This document shows positions 54,053 through 63,336 of a stretch of DNA of 64,000 nucleotides, piece after piece. A program made the translations under genes and the position numbers. The notes beneath the pieces were generated by a model. The model was not told the origin of the DNA. It did not search any database and saw only the letters and a program-made list of their open reading frames with translations. This stretch comes from Hyphomicrobiales bacterium. GTDB taxonomy: Bacteria; Pseudomonadota; Alphaproteobacteria; Rhizobiales; Rhizobiaceae. The stretch lies in contig UEIJ01000004.1 in NCBI GenBank assembly GCA_900470195.1, positions 1-64,000 on the forward strand, read 5' to 3'. Numbering within the stretch: position 1 is the first letter of the stretch; each line of letters opens with the position of its first letter.

Positions 54053-54497
54053 ACCCACAGGGAGATGACTGGCGTGCTTTGTGCAGCTCTTCCGGCTTTA
54101 CCCCAAGCGTATCCGCAATACGCTGGATCATCGTTGCCTCGGAACGGTCCAGCCGGTTATCCGAACATGCTATCTTCACGAGGTCGCTCAGCAGCGCCAG
54201 GCGGCGCTCCGGCGCCATCTCCGCCAGCATGTTTGCGGCTTGTTTGGTCGTCGTCTCGTAACCGAAGTCCTTGAGATATTCCGCAACTTCCGGAAGTTCT
54301 TCCGGCGGGATGCCGAAATTCCTTTCGGCAATCTCCTTGAAAGCGGCTATTTCGGCAGGGTGCTGATCCCCATCGGCAAACACCACATGCAACAGCAAAA
54401 GCAATTCAGAAGCGAGTGCCGGATCGTCGGCTACACGCTGGACGGCGCTCTTCTTGCTCAGAAAAGCGGTAACCCGCTCAAAGATGCTCTCGCTCAT
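54048..54497 (-). CDS. TerB-like (tellurite resistance B family) protein
   Basis: A 149-residue all-helical protein of the TerB/DjlA-like fold: LLLLHVVFADGDQHPAEIAA, then the second half-repeat DLVKIACSDNRLDRSEATMI, both with the acidic D-x-D/R-x-xE pattern thought to bind metal ions. The function is unknown. The ATG at 54497 has a GAGGGG site. It lies upstream of cobE on the same strand, separated by repeat R5. Confidence 0.85.
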   Translation of the reverse strand: MSESIFERVTAFLSKKSAVQRVADDPALASELLLLLHVVFADGDQHPAEIAAFKEIAERNFGIPPEELPEVAEYLKDFGYETTTKQAANMLAEMAPERRLALLSDLVKIACSDNRLDRSEATMIQRIADTLGVKPEELHKARQSSPCGF

Positions 54498-54662
54498 GGA
54501 ACCCCTCAAAACTGTCAGTCAGCCTATAATGAATAACGCCGGACGCACTGGAAAACAATCTCGCTCAATGCCTGGCTTTCTTCAGAGATTATTCTTGTTC
54601 GGCTGGCGTTCGCGAAGCGGCTGCTCTATGTTGCCTAAACCTCTCCTTTAGGCTTCCCCCCG

Positions 54663-55448
54663 ATGCTTGAATTTTTCGACACGCTTACCCTGCTCCTGAC
54701 GGCTGCGGCATTCATTGCCGGAATCATCGATTCCATCGCTGGCGGAGGCGGAATGATTACAATTCCCGCCTTGTTGCTGGCTGGTATACCGCCGGTTGAA
54801 GCCCTAGGCACAAACAAGCTGCAGGGACTGTTCGGCTCCTCGTCGGCAACTATCGCCTATGCGCGCAAGGGACACGTCAATATCAGGGAACAGTGGCCCG
54901 AAGCGCTCGCATCGCTCGTCGGCTCCGTGTTTGGCGCCCTGCTCGCAACGGTTCTTCCGGTCGATATCATGCGCGGCGCGCTGCCGATTCTTCTCATCGC
55001 GATCGCAGTCTATTTTGCCGTCAAGCCGAGCCTTGGCGATGTCGACCGTGCGCGACGGATCGGTCCGTTTCTTTTTGGCGTGACGCTGGTGCCGTTGATC
55101 GGTTTTTACGATGGTCTTTTCGGCCCCGGGACCGGATCGTTCTTCATGCTCGCTTTCGTGGCGCTTGCAGGCTACGGCGTGTTGAAAGCCACGGCACACA
55201 CGAAGCTTCTCAACTGCGCGTCCAACATCGGCGGCTTTGCGACCTTTGCCGCCGTCGGCGTCATCAACTGGAAGATTGGTATCTGCATGGGCATCGCCCA
55301 GTTCATCGGCGCGCAGATCGGCGCAAGCCTCGCCATGAAAGTCGGCTCGCGCATCATCAAACCGCTTCTGATCGTCGTCAGCCTGGCGCTGGCAGTTCGC
55401 CTCCTGATGGACGGTACCAATCCCCTGCGCCAGTGGGCAGGCTTCTAA
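54663..55448 (+). CDS. TSUP family (TauE/SafE) membrane transporter
   Basis: A 261-residue inner-membrane protein with about eight helices. The two TSUP half-repeats are visible: IIDSIAGGGGMITIPALLLA with ALGTNKLQG in the first, and FGPGTGSFFMLAFVALAG with ATAHTKLLNCASN in the second. The family exports sulfite or sulfoacetate-type anions, and some members are thought to handle metals. Its place among cobalamin genes suggests but does not prove a link. Overlaps the convergent EamA gene by 4 bases. Confidence 0.87.
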   Translation: MLEFFDTLTLLLTAAAFIAGIIDSIAGGGGMITIPALLLAGIPPVEALGTNKLQGLFGSSSATIAYARKGHVNIREQWPEALASLVGSVFGALLATVLPVDIMRGALPILLIAIAVYFAVKPSLGDVDRARRIGPFLFGVTLVPLIGFYDGLFGPGTGSFFMLAFVALAGYGVLKATAHTKLLNCASNIGGFATFAAVGVINWKIGICMGIAQFIGAQIGASLAMKVGSRIIKPLLIVVSLALAVRLLMDGTNPLRQWAGF

Positions 55449-55873
55449 ATCCGAAGCGCGACCAGCACCACCCCGCAACCGATTAGCAAAATGCCGAACC
55501 AGTTGATGGTAGACATGCGCTCGCCCAAGAATGCCGCGCCGAACAGTGCGACCAGTACCACCGATAATTTGTCGATTGGCGCGACGCGCGATGCGTCGCC
55601 GATCTGCAAAGCACGGAAATAGGCAAGCCACGATGCGCCGGTCGCCAGACCTGAAAGCACCAGAAACAGCCACGACCTTCCGGATATTTCGCCCGGTTTC
55701 TGCCATTGGCCTGTAACAGTCAGAAACAGGCACAATGCGCCGATGATCACCAGCGTGCGCACGAGCGTGGCGAAATCCGAATTGATGCCCTGAATACCGA
55801 TCTTGGCGAAGATTGCCGTCAAAGCGGCAAACACTGCCGACATCAGCGCCCAGAACTGCCAGCTATCCAACAT
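55445..55873 (-). CDS. Half-size EamA/DMT superfamily transporter
   Basis: A 142-residue membrane protein with five predicted helices, equal to one EamA repeat: FWALMSAVFAALTAIFAKIG, WLAYFRALQIGDASRVAPID and the final INWFGILLIGCGVVLVAL. Full transporters carry two repeats, so this one likely works as a dimer, as in other single-domain members. The substrate is unknown. The ATG is preceded by GGAAATG contributed by repeat R6. Confidence 0.83.
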   Translation of the reverse strand: MLDSWQFWALMSAVFAALTAIFAKIGIQGINSDFATLVRTLVIIGALCLFLTVTGQWQKPGEISGRSWLFLVLSGLATGASWLAYFRALQIGDASRVAPIDKLSVVLVALFGAAFLGERMSTINWFGILLIGCGVVLVALRI

Positions 55874-55874
55874 T

Positions 55875-55930
55875 GAAGCATTTCCAGCAAAAGTGTGAAA
55901 CGGTTTTGCGCAGGATAATGCGCAAAAGAA
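55875..55930. repeat. Dispersed intergenic repeat, copy R6
   Basis: GAAGCATTTCCAGCAAAAGT, GTGAAACGGTTTTGCGCAGG, ATAATGCGCAAAAG: nearly identical to the left half of copy R1. It fills the space between the EamA start and the cobO stop. Confidence 0.8.
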
Positions 55931-55934
55931 AAAA

Positions 55935-56573
55935 CTAGAACTCGATGCCCTTCTGCGCCTTCACGCCGGAACGGAACGGGTGCTTTATCATCTCCATCTC
56001 CGTCACAAGATCCGCCGCTTCAATCAGCTCGTCCTTGGCATTGCGGCCAGTGATGATGACATGCTTCATCTCCGGCTTGGCCTTTAGAACTTCGATCACT
56101 TCCTCGACCGGCAGATAATCATAGCGAAGCACGATGTTCAGCTCGTCACAGAGCACCATATCGTAGCTTTCATCCATTATCAGCGCCTTGGCTTGCTCCC
56201 ACGCGCCCCGCGCCATGGCGATATCACGCGTGCGATCCTGTGTTTCCCAGGTAAAGCCTTCGCCCAGCGCTGAGATCGTCACCTGTTCTGGAAATTTTTC
56301 AAGTACCCAGCGCTCACCCGTATCCCACGAGCCTTTGACAAACTGCACCACACCGATCTTCATCCCGTGGCCGAGCGCCCGGAAAACCATCCCGAAACCG
56401 GCGGTCGATTTGCCCTTGCCCTTGCCGGTATGGACGATCACCAGCCCTTTTTCCTCGGTCTTGGTTGCTTGTATCTTGTCGCGAGCAGCCTTCTTCTTGC
56501 GCATCTTATCCGCATGGCGGGCGTTCAGTTCCTCTTCCGTCATGGACAGAAGTTTTGCAGATTTTTCAGCCAT
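55935..56573 (-). CDS. cobO: Cob(I)yrinic acid a,c-diamide adenosyltransferase CobO
   Basis: A 212-residue ATP:corrinoid adenosyltransferase of the CobA/BtuR type that adds the upper adenosyl ligand to Co(I). The P-loop is HTGKGKGKSTAG (about 48-59); other conserved parts are VQFVKGSWDTGERWVLEKF, CDELNIVLRYDYLPVEEV and IITGRNAKDELIEAADLVTE. It overlaps the end of cobN by 8 bases and is the last gene of the riboswitch-controlled operon. Confidence 0.96.
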   Translation of the reverse strand: MAEKSAKLLSMTEEELNARHADKMRKKKAARDKIQATKTEEKGLVIVHTGKGKGKSTAGFGMVFRALGHGMKIGVVQFVKGSWDTGERWVLEKFPEQVTISALGEGFTWETQDRTRDIAMARGAWEQAKALIMDESYDMVLCDELNIVLRYDYLPVEEVIEVLKAKPEMKHVIITGRNAKDELIEAADLVTEMEMIKHPFRSGVKAQKGIEF

Positions 56574-59500
56574 TTGTTCTCATTCCCGGATTCAAAGTCG
56601 CAAGTTGTTCCAGTTCGAACCGCGCCGAATTGGAACGCGGTGTCCAGAAGCCCCGCCCAATGGCGTCGTTCAGCTTCGCCGCAGTCTCGGCAAGTGCAGC
56701 GGGGTTCTTTTCGGCCATGAAGTCGTGCACCGTCTTGTCAGCAATATAAGCCTGATAGACCGCCTCGAAGTGATGATTTCCAACCTTGCCGGTCGTCGCC
56801 GCAAAGGCAAACAGATAATCGACCGTCGCCGCAATCTCTGCCGCACCTTTGTAGCCGTGACGCATGACGCCCGCGATCCACTTCGGATTGGCTGCGCGCC
56901 CGCGCACAACGCGTGAAAGTTCTTCTTCCAGCGCCCTGATCACCGGCTTTTCCGGCCGGGAATGATCGTTGTGATAGACCGCGGGCATTGCACCGCTCAG
57001 GCTTTCAACGGTCGCCGCCATCCCGCCTTCAAACTGGTAGTAATCATCGCTATCGAGAAGGTCGTGCTCGCGATTGTCCTGATTCTGCACCACGGCCTGA
57101 ACAGACCTAAGCCTTTCTTCAAGAAGACCGCGCTCGGCCTTCCCTTCCTCACCGGCACCATAGGCGTAACCGCCCCAAACAAGCCAGGCTTCCGCCAGAT
57201 CGTTACGTCCCGTCCATCCGTTCTCGTCGATCAGCGCCTGCAAACCCGCTCCATAGGCGCCGGGTTTCGATCCGAAAACGCGATAGCCTGCACGGCGCTG
57301 CGCGGTCTTTTCGTCTGCCCCTTCTGCCGCAAGACGCGCCTGCTCGATCCGCATACGCGCTGCGATTGGATTATCCTCAGCATCCTCATTGAGAGCGCCA
57401 ACTGCACGCACAGCCTTGTCGAACAGCGCAATCTGTTCCGGAAACGCATCGCGGAAGAAACCGGAAATGCGCAATGTTACATCGACGCGTGGACGGCCAA
57501 GCTTTGCAATCGGAATAATTTCGTATCCGGTGACGCGACGTGATGCCATATCCCAGACCGGCTTGACACCGATCAGCGCCAATGCCTGCGCGATGTCATC
57601 GCCGCCGGTGCGCATATTCGACGTTCCCCATGCGGTCAGGCCGAATGATGTCGGCCATTCACCATGATCCTGCGTGTAACGAGTGATCAGGAGTTCCGCC
57701 GATTTGCGTCCAAGTTCCCATGCTGCAGGCGTGGGGACAGCGCGACTGTCGGTAGAGAAAAAATTGCGACCGGTTGGCAGTACATCGGGGCGACCCCGCG
57801 TCGGTGCGCCGGAGGGTCCCGGCGGCACAAATCGCCCATCAAGTGCGGCAAGAAACCCATCTATCTCGGAAGTCCCGCAGGAAACCACCATGGGGCGCAG
57901 ATGCTCCTCTATGGATTGGAGGACCGCCCGCGTCTGCGGCCAGTCTTCCGGGCAGTCCCTTTCGCCTGCGACAAAACTCGCCGCCAGCAGTTCGATACGT
58001 TCCACCGTATCGCCTGCAATGCGCCATGTTGCAGGGCTGGCAGCAAGCAACAGTTCCGGTTTGGGGCCGGTCCATGCCTCTGCCATATTGCAGTCGAGCG
58101 GATCGAATGTTTCTCCAAGTCCGCAATCCGCAGCGATTGCACGCTGGAGACTTTGATCACCCGGCGCACCGCCAAGTGAAACCGGAACACCACGCGGCAC
58201 ACGGGCCAGCGCGACAAGAAGATCGGTCAGTAGCCTGCCTTCAGGCGCAAGCCCGAAAATATGCAGTCCGTCGCGTATCTGCATTTCCTTGAGATCGCAA
58301 AGATAGGCGTCGAGCTTTTGCAGAGCCATGTCTTCGTCATCATGGTCGTGAATGCCCGCATCGCGATCAAGCCCTATGTCGCGCACAAGATTGAGTATCT
58401 GTCCTTTCAGCTTCAGCAGCCGGCGAGGATCGACGCCGGAGGCCTCGTAATATTCATCCACCAGCGCTTCCAGATCTTTCAGCGGCCCATAACTTTCGGC
58501 GCGTGTCAGTGGCGGCGTCAGATGATCGATAATAACCGCGCTGGCACGGCGTTTGGCCTGCGTGCCCTCACCGGGATCGTTCACGATGAAAGGATAGATA
58601 TGCGGCATGGGACCGAACACCGCTTCGGGATAGCAGTTTTCGGACAGAGCGAGCGCCTTTCCCGGCAGCCATTCCAGATTTCCATGCTTGCCCATATGCA
58701 TGATCGCGTCGATGCCTGCGACCTCGCGCAGAAAGGCATAGAAAGCAATATAGCCGTGTGGCGGCACCAGATCAGGCGAATGATAAGTTTCTTTCGGATC
58801 GATGTTATAGCCGCGTGCAGGCTGGATACCGACGAAGGTTTCACCCAACCGCATCAACGGCAGGGCAAAGGCCGAGAGTTCCTCCGCAAAATAAGGATCG
58901 TTTTCCGGCACACCCCAGCGGCCATCAATTTCCCTCTGAATCACGGTGGGAAGTCTTTTGAAGAAAGCCTTGTATTGATTCAGCGAAATCGTTTCGCGTA
59001 TTTCGCGCCCGTCGCGGGCAGCATTGGTCGGACCTGTCATCAAACTGCGCATGAGCGCATCACTATTGGCCGGAACCTCCCCCACCTGATAGTTATGCGT
59101 CGCCATAGCGCGCAGCACTTCGACCGTTCCGGCAGGTGTATCGAGGCCAACGCCATTGCCAAGCCGCCCGTCGCGGTTTGGATAATTCGCAAGGATAAGC
59201 GCCACACGCCTTTCTTCGGGCGGTTTCCGCCGCAACCGCACCCAGTTTGCAGCGAGCTGCGCCACAAAATCCACGCGGTTTTCATGCGGCTCGTGGGTAA
59301 CGATATTCGCTTCCACCGCCGTGTCGAACTGTTTTGCGGACTTGAATGAAACCGCGCGTGAAAGCACACGTCCGTCCACTTCAGGCAAGGCGACATTCAT
59401 CGCCAGATCGCGTGCCAGCAAGCCCTGCTGCGAGCTTTCCCAAACTGCCTTCGGTGTACCGGAAAAGATGACTTGCAGCACCATATTGCCGCGCTTGTCG

Positions 59501-60345
59501 AGCATAGTCGGCTTGCGCTCCGCCCCCGGCGAGGAAATCGCAAATCCCGTGGCATTAAGCACAATATCTGGCGGACAGTCCTCAAACAGGCCGTCGACAA
59601 CGGCTGCGGACAATCGATCCTTGAGGCTCGATACAAATATCGGAAGCGGGTTGAGGCCTTTTGCCCGCAACAAAGCGATCAACGCGTCGACGGGCTGTGT
59701 CTGTCCGCTTTGCACCAGCGCCCGATAAAAAATAATGCCAGCGACAGGTGCCTTTGCATCATTCCAATGCGTGCGGATGCTGTCTAGCGAGGAGACATGC
59801 TGTCCCGGCCACCACAGACCAGCCTTAAGCAGAGGTGCTGCACTTTCCGGCTTCTCGGAACCTGCGATCAGCGCAGCGCAATAGCGAAGGAATGCACCTG
59901 TATTCGCCGCTCCGCCTTCGATCAGATACTGCCAGAGTTCATTTCGTTCTTGAGCGGAAACTGTCGAAAACCGATCCAGCCCATGGTCCGGTTTGTCGTC
60001 CCCCGGCAATACGGCAATCTTGATACCGTGATTGATAGCACAGGCATGGAGTGCCTCCAGCCCGTAAGGCCAGTATGTTTCGCCGCCTATAATGCGCACG
60101 ACGATTAGGCTGGCATACTTGGCTGTCCGTTCCACATAAGCGTCCACCGACATGGGATGGGTGAGGCTCAGGAAGTTCGCCAGTCGCAAGCTTGGCAAGT
60201 CCGGCGCAAGCTTGTGCGCCTGTGCCAGACTGGCCAGTTCGGTATCGGCGGCGGAAAGGAACAATATCTTTCCCGGCGTCTGGCCGAGATCGACGGCCTC
60301 ATTGCCGTCGCTGATCGTTCCTTTCTGGGCAAGAAGAAGATGCAT
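56566..60345 (-). CDS. cobN: Cobaltochelatase subunit CobN
   Basis: A 1259-residue large subunit of the ATP-dependent aerobic cobaltochelatase, related to magnesium chelatase BchH/ChlH. Signature regions include VALILANYPNRDGRLGNGVG, VPPHGYIAFYAFLREVAGID, HMGKHGNLEWLPGKALAL and FGLTAWGTSNMRTGGDDIAQ. It inserts cobalt into hydrogenobyrinic acid a,c-diamide together with CobS and CobT, whose genes are not in this window. Start overlaps the cobW stop by one base. Confidence 0.97.
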   Translation of the reverse strand: MHLLLAQKGTISDGNEAVDLGQTPGKILFLSAADTELASLAQAHKLAPDLPSLRLANFLSLTHPMSVDAYVERTAKYASLIVVRIIGGETYWPYGLEALHACAINHGIKIAVLPGDDKPDHGLDRFSTVSAQERNELWQYLIEGGAANTGAFLRYCAALIAGSEKPESAAPLLKAGLWWPGQHVSSLDSIRTHWNDAKAPVAGIIFYRALVQSGQTQPVDALIALLRAKGLNPLPIFVSSLKDRLSAAVVDGLFEDCPPDIVLNATGFAISSPGAERKPTMLDKRGNMVLQVIFSGTPKAVWESSQQGLLARDLAMNVALPEVDGRVLSRAVSFKSAKQFDTAVEANIVTHEPHENRVDFVAQLAANWVRLRRKPPEERRVALILANYPNRDGRLGNGVGLDTPAGTVEVLRAMATHNYQVGEVPANSDALMRSLMTGPTNAARDGREIRETISLNQYKAFFKRLPTVIQREIDGRWGVPENDPYFAEELSAFALPLMRLGETFVGIQPARGYNIDPKETYHSPDLVPPHGYIAFYAFLREVAGIDAIMHMGKHGNLEWLPGKALALSENCYPEAVFGPMPHIYPFIVNDPGEGTQAKRRASAVIIDHLTPPLTRAESYGPLKDLEALVDEYYEASGVDPRRLLKLKGQILNLVRDIGLDRDAGIHDHDDEDMALQKLDAYLCDLKEMQIRDGLHIFGLAPEGRLLTDLLVALARVPRGVPVSLGGAPGDQSLQRAIAADCGLGETFDPLDCNMAEAWTGPKPELLLAASPATWRIAGDTVERIELLAASFVAGERDCPEDWPQTRAVLQSIEEHLRPMVVSCGTSEIDGFLAALDGRFVPPGPSGAPTRGRPDVLPTGRNFFSTDSRAVPTPAAWELGRKSAELLITRYTQDHGEWPTSFGLTAWGTSNMRTGGDDIAQALALIGVKPVWDMASRRVTGYEIIPIAKLGRPRVDVTLRISGFFRDAFPEQIALFDKAVRAVGALNEDAEDNPIAARMRIEQARLAAEGADEKTAQRRAGYRVFGSKPGAYGAGLQALIDENGWTGRNDLAEAWLVWGGYAYGAGEEGKAERGLLEERLRSVQAVVQNQDNREHDLLDSDDYYQFEGGMAATVESLSGAMPAVYHNDHSRPEKPVIRALEEELSRVVRGRAANPKWIAGVMRHGYKGAAEIAATVDYLFAFAATTGKVGNHHFEAVYQAYIADKTVHDFMAEKNPAALAETAAKLNDAIGRGFWTPRSNSARFELEQLATLNPGMRTNG

Positions 60346-61397
60346 TACGAAACGGCGTCTTTCACTGCCTTGGAGATGGCTGCTTCATCGATGTCATGCA
60401 GCCCGATCACAACCAGCCGCGTGGAGCGCGCTTCATCCTTGCCCCATGGACGGTCGAAATAATGCTCAATGCGAGGACCGACCGCCTGCACCACCAGACG
60501 CATCGGCTTGCCCGGCACATCTACAAAGCCCTTCAGACGTAGAATGTCGTGTTCCGCTATGACCATCTTCAGCTTTTCGGCGAACAGCTTGGGATCGGCG
60601 ACAGAACCCGCCTCGACCACAAAACTCTCGAACTCGTCATGATCGTGTTCGTGGCCATCCGCATGATGGATTTCATGGTGAGACTTGCGGTTGGCGATGT
60701 CATCTTCAGTGCCGACACCAAGGCCGAGCAGAACATCGGTTCCAAGCTTGCCAAAGCTCGCAGGAACCATATTCACCCGTCGCGGGGAACGCGCGGCAAC
60801 ATCGGCTTTCACACCATCAAGCCTCGAAGCATCGATCAGATCAGCTTTGTTGAGAACGATAAGGTCGGCCGCGTGAATCTGATCCTCAAAAAGTTCTTCC
60901 AAGGGGCTTTCATGATCAAGGGATTCGTCCGCTGCCCGCTGCGCATCAACCTTGTCGTGATCATCGGCAAAACGGCCTTCTGCGACGGCAGCCGCATCAA
61001 TCACCGTCACCACGCCATCGACCGTCACCTGCGTCTTGATTTCGGGCCAGTTGAATGCCGCGACCAGCGGCTGCGGCAACGCCAGACCGGAAGTCTCGAT
61101 CACGATGTGATCGGGGCGATCAGCGCGATCCAGAAGCTTGGTCATGGTCGGGATGAAATCATCGGCAACGGTGCAGCAGATGCAGCCATTGTTGAGCTCG
61201 ATCACATCTTCTTCGCGGCAGGTCTCAATCCCGCAACCTTTCAGAATGCCGCCATCAACACCGAGATCGCCAAATTCATTGATGATCAACGCAATGCGTT
61301 TTCCATTGGCGTTTTCCAGCAGGTTGCGGATCATCGTCGTTTTGCCAGATCCAAGAAAACCCGTAATGACGGTCGCGGGAATTTTCTGTCCCTGCAT
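60345..61397 (-). CDS. cobW: CobW metal-chaperone GTPase
   Basis: A 350-residue G3E-family GTPase. Walker A GFLGSGKTT is at 13-21, the metal motif CICC at 72-75, and the GTP specificity motif NKAD follows (VLNKADLIDA). A histidine-rich segment near residues 237-256 (SHHEIHHADGHEHDHDE) is followed by the C-terminal CobW domain. It likely delivers Co(II) to CobN. The ATG at 61397 has an AAGGGA site. It lies directly upstream of cobN. Confidence 0.96.
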   Translation of the reverse strand: MQGQKIPATVITGFLGSGKTTMIRNLLENANGKRIALIINEFGDLGVDGGILKGCGIETCREEDVIELNNGCICCTVADDFIPTMTKLLDRADRPDHIVIETSGLALPQPLVAAFNWPEIKTQVTVDGVVTVIDAAAVAEGRFADDHDKVDAQRAADESLDHESPLEELFEDQIHAADLIVLNKADLIDASRLDGVKADVAARSPRRVNMVPASFGKLGTDVLLGLGVGTEDDIANRKSHHEIHHADGHEHDHDEFESFVVEAGSVADPKLFAEKLKMVIAEHDILRLKGFVDVPGKPMRLVVQAVGPRIEHYFDRPWGKDEARSTRLVVIGLHDIDEAAISKAVKDAVS

Positions 61398-61401
61398 CGA
61401 T

Positions 61402-61923
61402 TTATCCCTTCATCTTGAGCGGCAGCCCTGCCGCCATGAAATAAACTTCATCCGCAACCGCGGCCACTGCCTGATGCAGAAAGCCCGCATGATCGCGAAA
61501 TTCCCGTGCCATGCGATTTTCGGGCACGATCCCAAGTCCAACTTCGTTCGAAACGAATACCACAGGTCCGGCAAAGTCCGGCAGCATGGCGGCAAGCCTT
61601 GCCGTCTCCGCACCTATATCGCGTTCGGCCATCATCAGGTTGGTCAGCCACAGGGTCAAACAATCCACCAGCACGAACCGATCCTCGGCAGCATGCAGTG
61701 TGAGCGCGCCGACCAGATCAAGCGGCTCCTCTACGGTTAGCCACTCAGGACCACGCCGCTCCCGGTGAATGGCAATGCGATTTTCCATTTCCGTGTCGAA
61801 GGCGCGTCCTGTTGCGAGATAAAGCGGCTTAAGTCCCGAGGACCCGACCATCTTTTCGGCATAAGACGACTTGCCCGAACGGGCTCCGCCAAGCACCAGA
61901 ACCGATTTTCCCGGCGAAGTCAT
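61402..61923 (-). CDS. cobP: Adenosylcobinamide kinase / guanylyltransferase CobP (CobU)
   Basis: A 173-residue bifunctional enzyme of nucleotide-loop assembly. The P-loop is GGARSGKS (12-19); [22 protein letters not shown] contains the RI..H..RR guanylylation region with the reactive histidine (parts shown: IAIHRERRG), and [12 protein letters not shown] and [19 protein letters not shown] follow. It starts 5 bases after cbtA and ends 4 bases before cobW, so all are co-transcribed. Confidence 0.95.
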   Translation of the reverse strand: MTSPGKSVLVLGGARSGKSSYAEKMVGSSGLKPLYLATGRAFDTEMENRIAIHRERRGPEWLTVEEPLDLVGALTLHAAEDRFVLVDCLTLWLTNLMMAERDIGAETARLAAMLPDFAGPVVFVSNEVGLGIVPENRMAREFRDHAGFLHQAVAAVADEVYFMAAGLPLKMKG

Positions 61924-61928
61924 TTTCG

Positions 61929-62642
61929 TCAGCCCTCAATCTCGGACGATGCATAGTGCTCGATGAACCAGCCGAGTGCGAGGCCGATCACTGCCCACAT
62001 GAACAGGTTGGTCGCCAGCGATGCGACCGCATATTGCGACGCAAGCAGCGAAGGAATGGGAGACGAAATATCTTCCGGATGCGGTGCGCCATAGAGATGC
62101 GGCGCCACGATCAGCACCAGCCCCAACATCTTCGCCAAGATTTCCTGGCGCAGCACAACGAAATAGATACCGAGGCCGCTGAGCACCACGGCAGCGATCC
62201 ACCAGAGCTGGCGTTCGGCCAGATCAGCGGCAGGCATTGCCGGCAATTCCGGCGACAGCCCCAACGCGGGCAGAAATGCCACCGCGAAAAAGCCTGAAAT
62301 GCCCCAATAAATGCCATTCTGCACCGTGATGCGACGCCCAAGAAGCAAGGCTACGCCGCCAAGCAGCAAGGCAAAACCGGCCCCGGCCACAAGATTGGCA
62401 AGAATCGTATTGCCCAGCCGCCCAAAAGGCAGTCCCGCCCCTTCTTCTTCAGCATCTGCGGCAGCGACACCATGATCGTGAGGCGCGGCTTCCGTCTCGC
62501 CATGGCGGTGGCCGCCGCCAGCCGCTTCGTAAGTTTCGGCCTGCAGGATCAAAGGCACTGTCTTCAGATACATGGCAGGCGTAACCAGCAGCCCGGCCAG
62601 AAGACCGGCGGCAAGCGTCGCCAACAAATAACGGATCAACAT
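61929..62642 (-). CDS. cbtA: Cobalt transporter subunit CbtA
   Basis: A 237-residue membrane protein with about five helices. Between helices 1 and 2 lies a histidine-rich loop ([17 protein letters not shown]), expected to bind cobalt. Family features include [19 protein letters not shown] and [17 protein letters not shown] near the C-terminus. CbtA is predicted to import cobalt under B12 control. The ATG at 62642 has a GAGGGAC site. It is separated from cbtB by about 190 bases containing repeat R7. Confidence 0.93.
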   Translation of the reverse strand: MLIRYLLATLAAGLLAGLLVTPAMYLKTVPLILQAETYEAAGGGHRHGETEAAPHDHGVAAADAEEEGAGLPFGRLGNTILANLVAGAGFALLLGGVALLLGRRITVQNGIYWGISGFFAVAFLPALGLSPELPAMPAADLAERQLWWIAAVVLSGLGIYFVVLRQEILAKMLGLVLIVAPHLYGAPHPEDISSPIPSLLASQYAVASLATNLFMWAVIGLALGWFIEHYASSEIEG

Positions 62643-62672
62643 TTCTGTCCCTCAACAGCAATCTCGCGCCGA

Positions 62673-62779
62673 TGGAGCGGATCCCGAAAAGTGTGAAACG
62701 GTTTTCGGAACAAGATGCGCGTAAAAAAACAAACAGATAGAGCACTTCCAATGATTCAATCAAAACAGGAAATGCTCCG
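62673..62779. repeat. Dispersed intergenic repeat, copy R7, inside the cbt operon
   Basis: TGGAGCGGATCCCGAAAAGT, GTGAAACGGTTTTCGGAACA, AGATGCGCGTAAAAAAACAA, CAGATAGAGCACTTCC and a closing GGAAATGCTCC. It is a full-length R element lying between cbtB and cbtA, thus within the transcript started at the riboswitch. Confidence 0.8.
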
Positions 62780-62832
62780 GCCGTCCGCCATCGAGCCTTG
62801 CTCAACTTCAATTCCGAAAATAGGTCGCCTGC

Positions 62833-63021
62833 TCAATGGCAGGGGAAACCATAGGAATGACGCGTATCATGTGCCGAATCGTGCAGCGTATCGGAATGGG
62901 CAAGCCCAACACCGTAAATCAGAAAAGCGCCGAGAAGCAGTGAAACCACAGCTGTGCCCAGACGGGCAGCGAGCGGCATTGCGAGTATGCCTGAAACAGA
63001 ATTCTGAGTACGTGCAGCCAT
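62833..63021 (-). CDS. cbtB: Cobalt transporter small subunit CbtB
   Basis: A 62-residue protein with one transmembrane helix (about residues 17-38) and the CbtB C-terminal histidine signature HDSAHDTRHSYGFPCH, a likely cobalt site. The ATG at 63021 has a strong GGAGG site. It is the first gene after the cobalamin riboswitch, as is usual for cbtB. Confidence 0.95.
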   Translation of the reverse strand: MAARTQNSVSGILAMPLAARLGTAVVSLLLGAFLIYGVGLAHSDTLHDSAHDTRHSYGFPCH

Positions 63022-63081
63022 GACAACCTCCGTGCAGGCAGCAGGGAAAAACCTCCCATGGGGTGCGGGCTCAATACCCTC

Positions 63082-63300
63082 ACGCAACAGGCAGGTCTCC
63101 TGGCTCACGGGTCGCGGGGATTGAAGCTGCCTTCCCAGAAGCTTTTCTGCTTCCAGTGGTTACCGGTTGGCCGGTTTGCCTCATCCCTCTCCGCTCTACA
63201 GTCGCGGGGTCGGCTGCGATAAAGACGCCCGAATTGGGTCCGTCCGTCGCATTCCCTTTTTGGCATCGCCGGGATTCGTCCCGGCAAAAACCTGTTGCAC
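63082..63300 (-). promoter_or_regulatory. Cobalamin riboswitch
   Basis: A roughly 219-nt leader on the minus strand with the conserved elements in order: AAAAGGGAATGCGACGG, GACCCCGCGACTGTAGAGCG, the B12 box region AACCACTGGAAG, CTTCTGGGAAGGC, and GACCCGTGAGCCAGGAGACC. The closing P1 stem pairs GTGCAACAGG at the 5' end with CCTGTTGCG at the 3' end. Adenosylcobalamin binding should shut off cbtB-cbtA-cobP-cobW-cobN-cobO. The stretch 63022-63081 before the cbtB ribosome site is the expression platform; a GGGAGG...TTTTTCCC fold may be part of it. Confidence 0.96.
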
Positions 63301-63336
63301 GCCTTGGACATTAGGCTTTCGCCCCATCGGCGTCAA

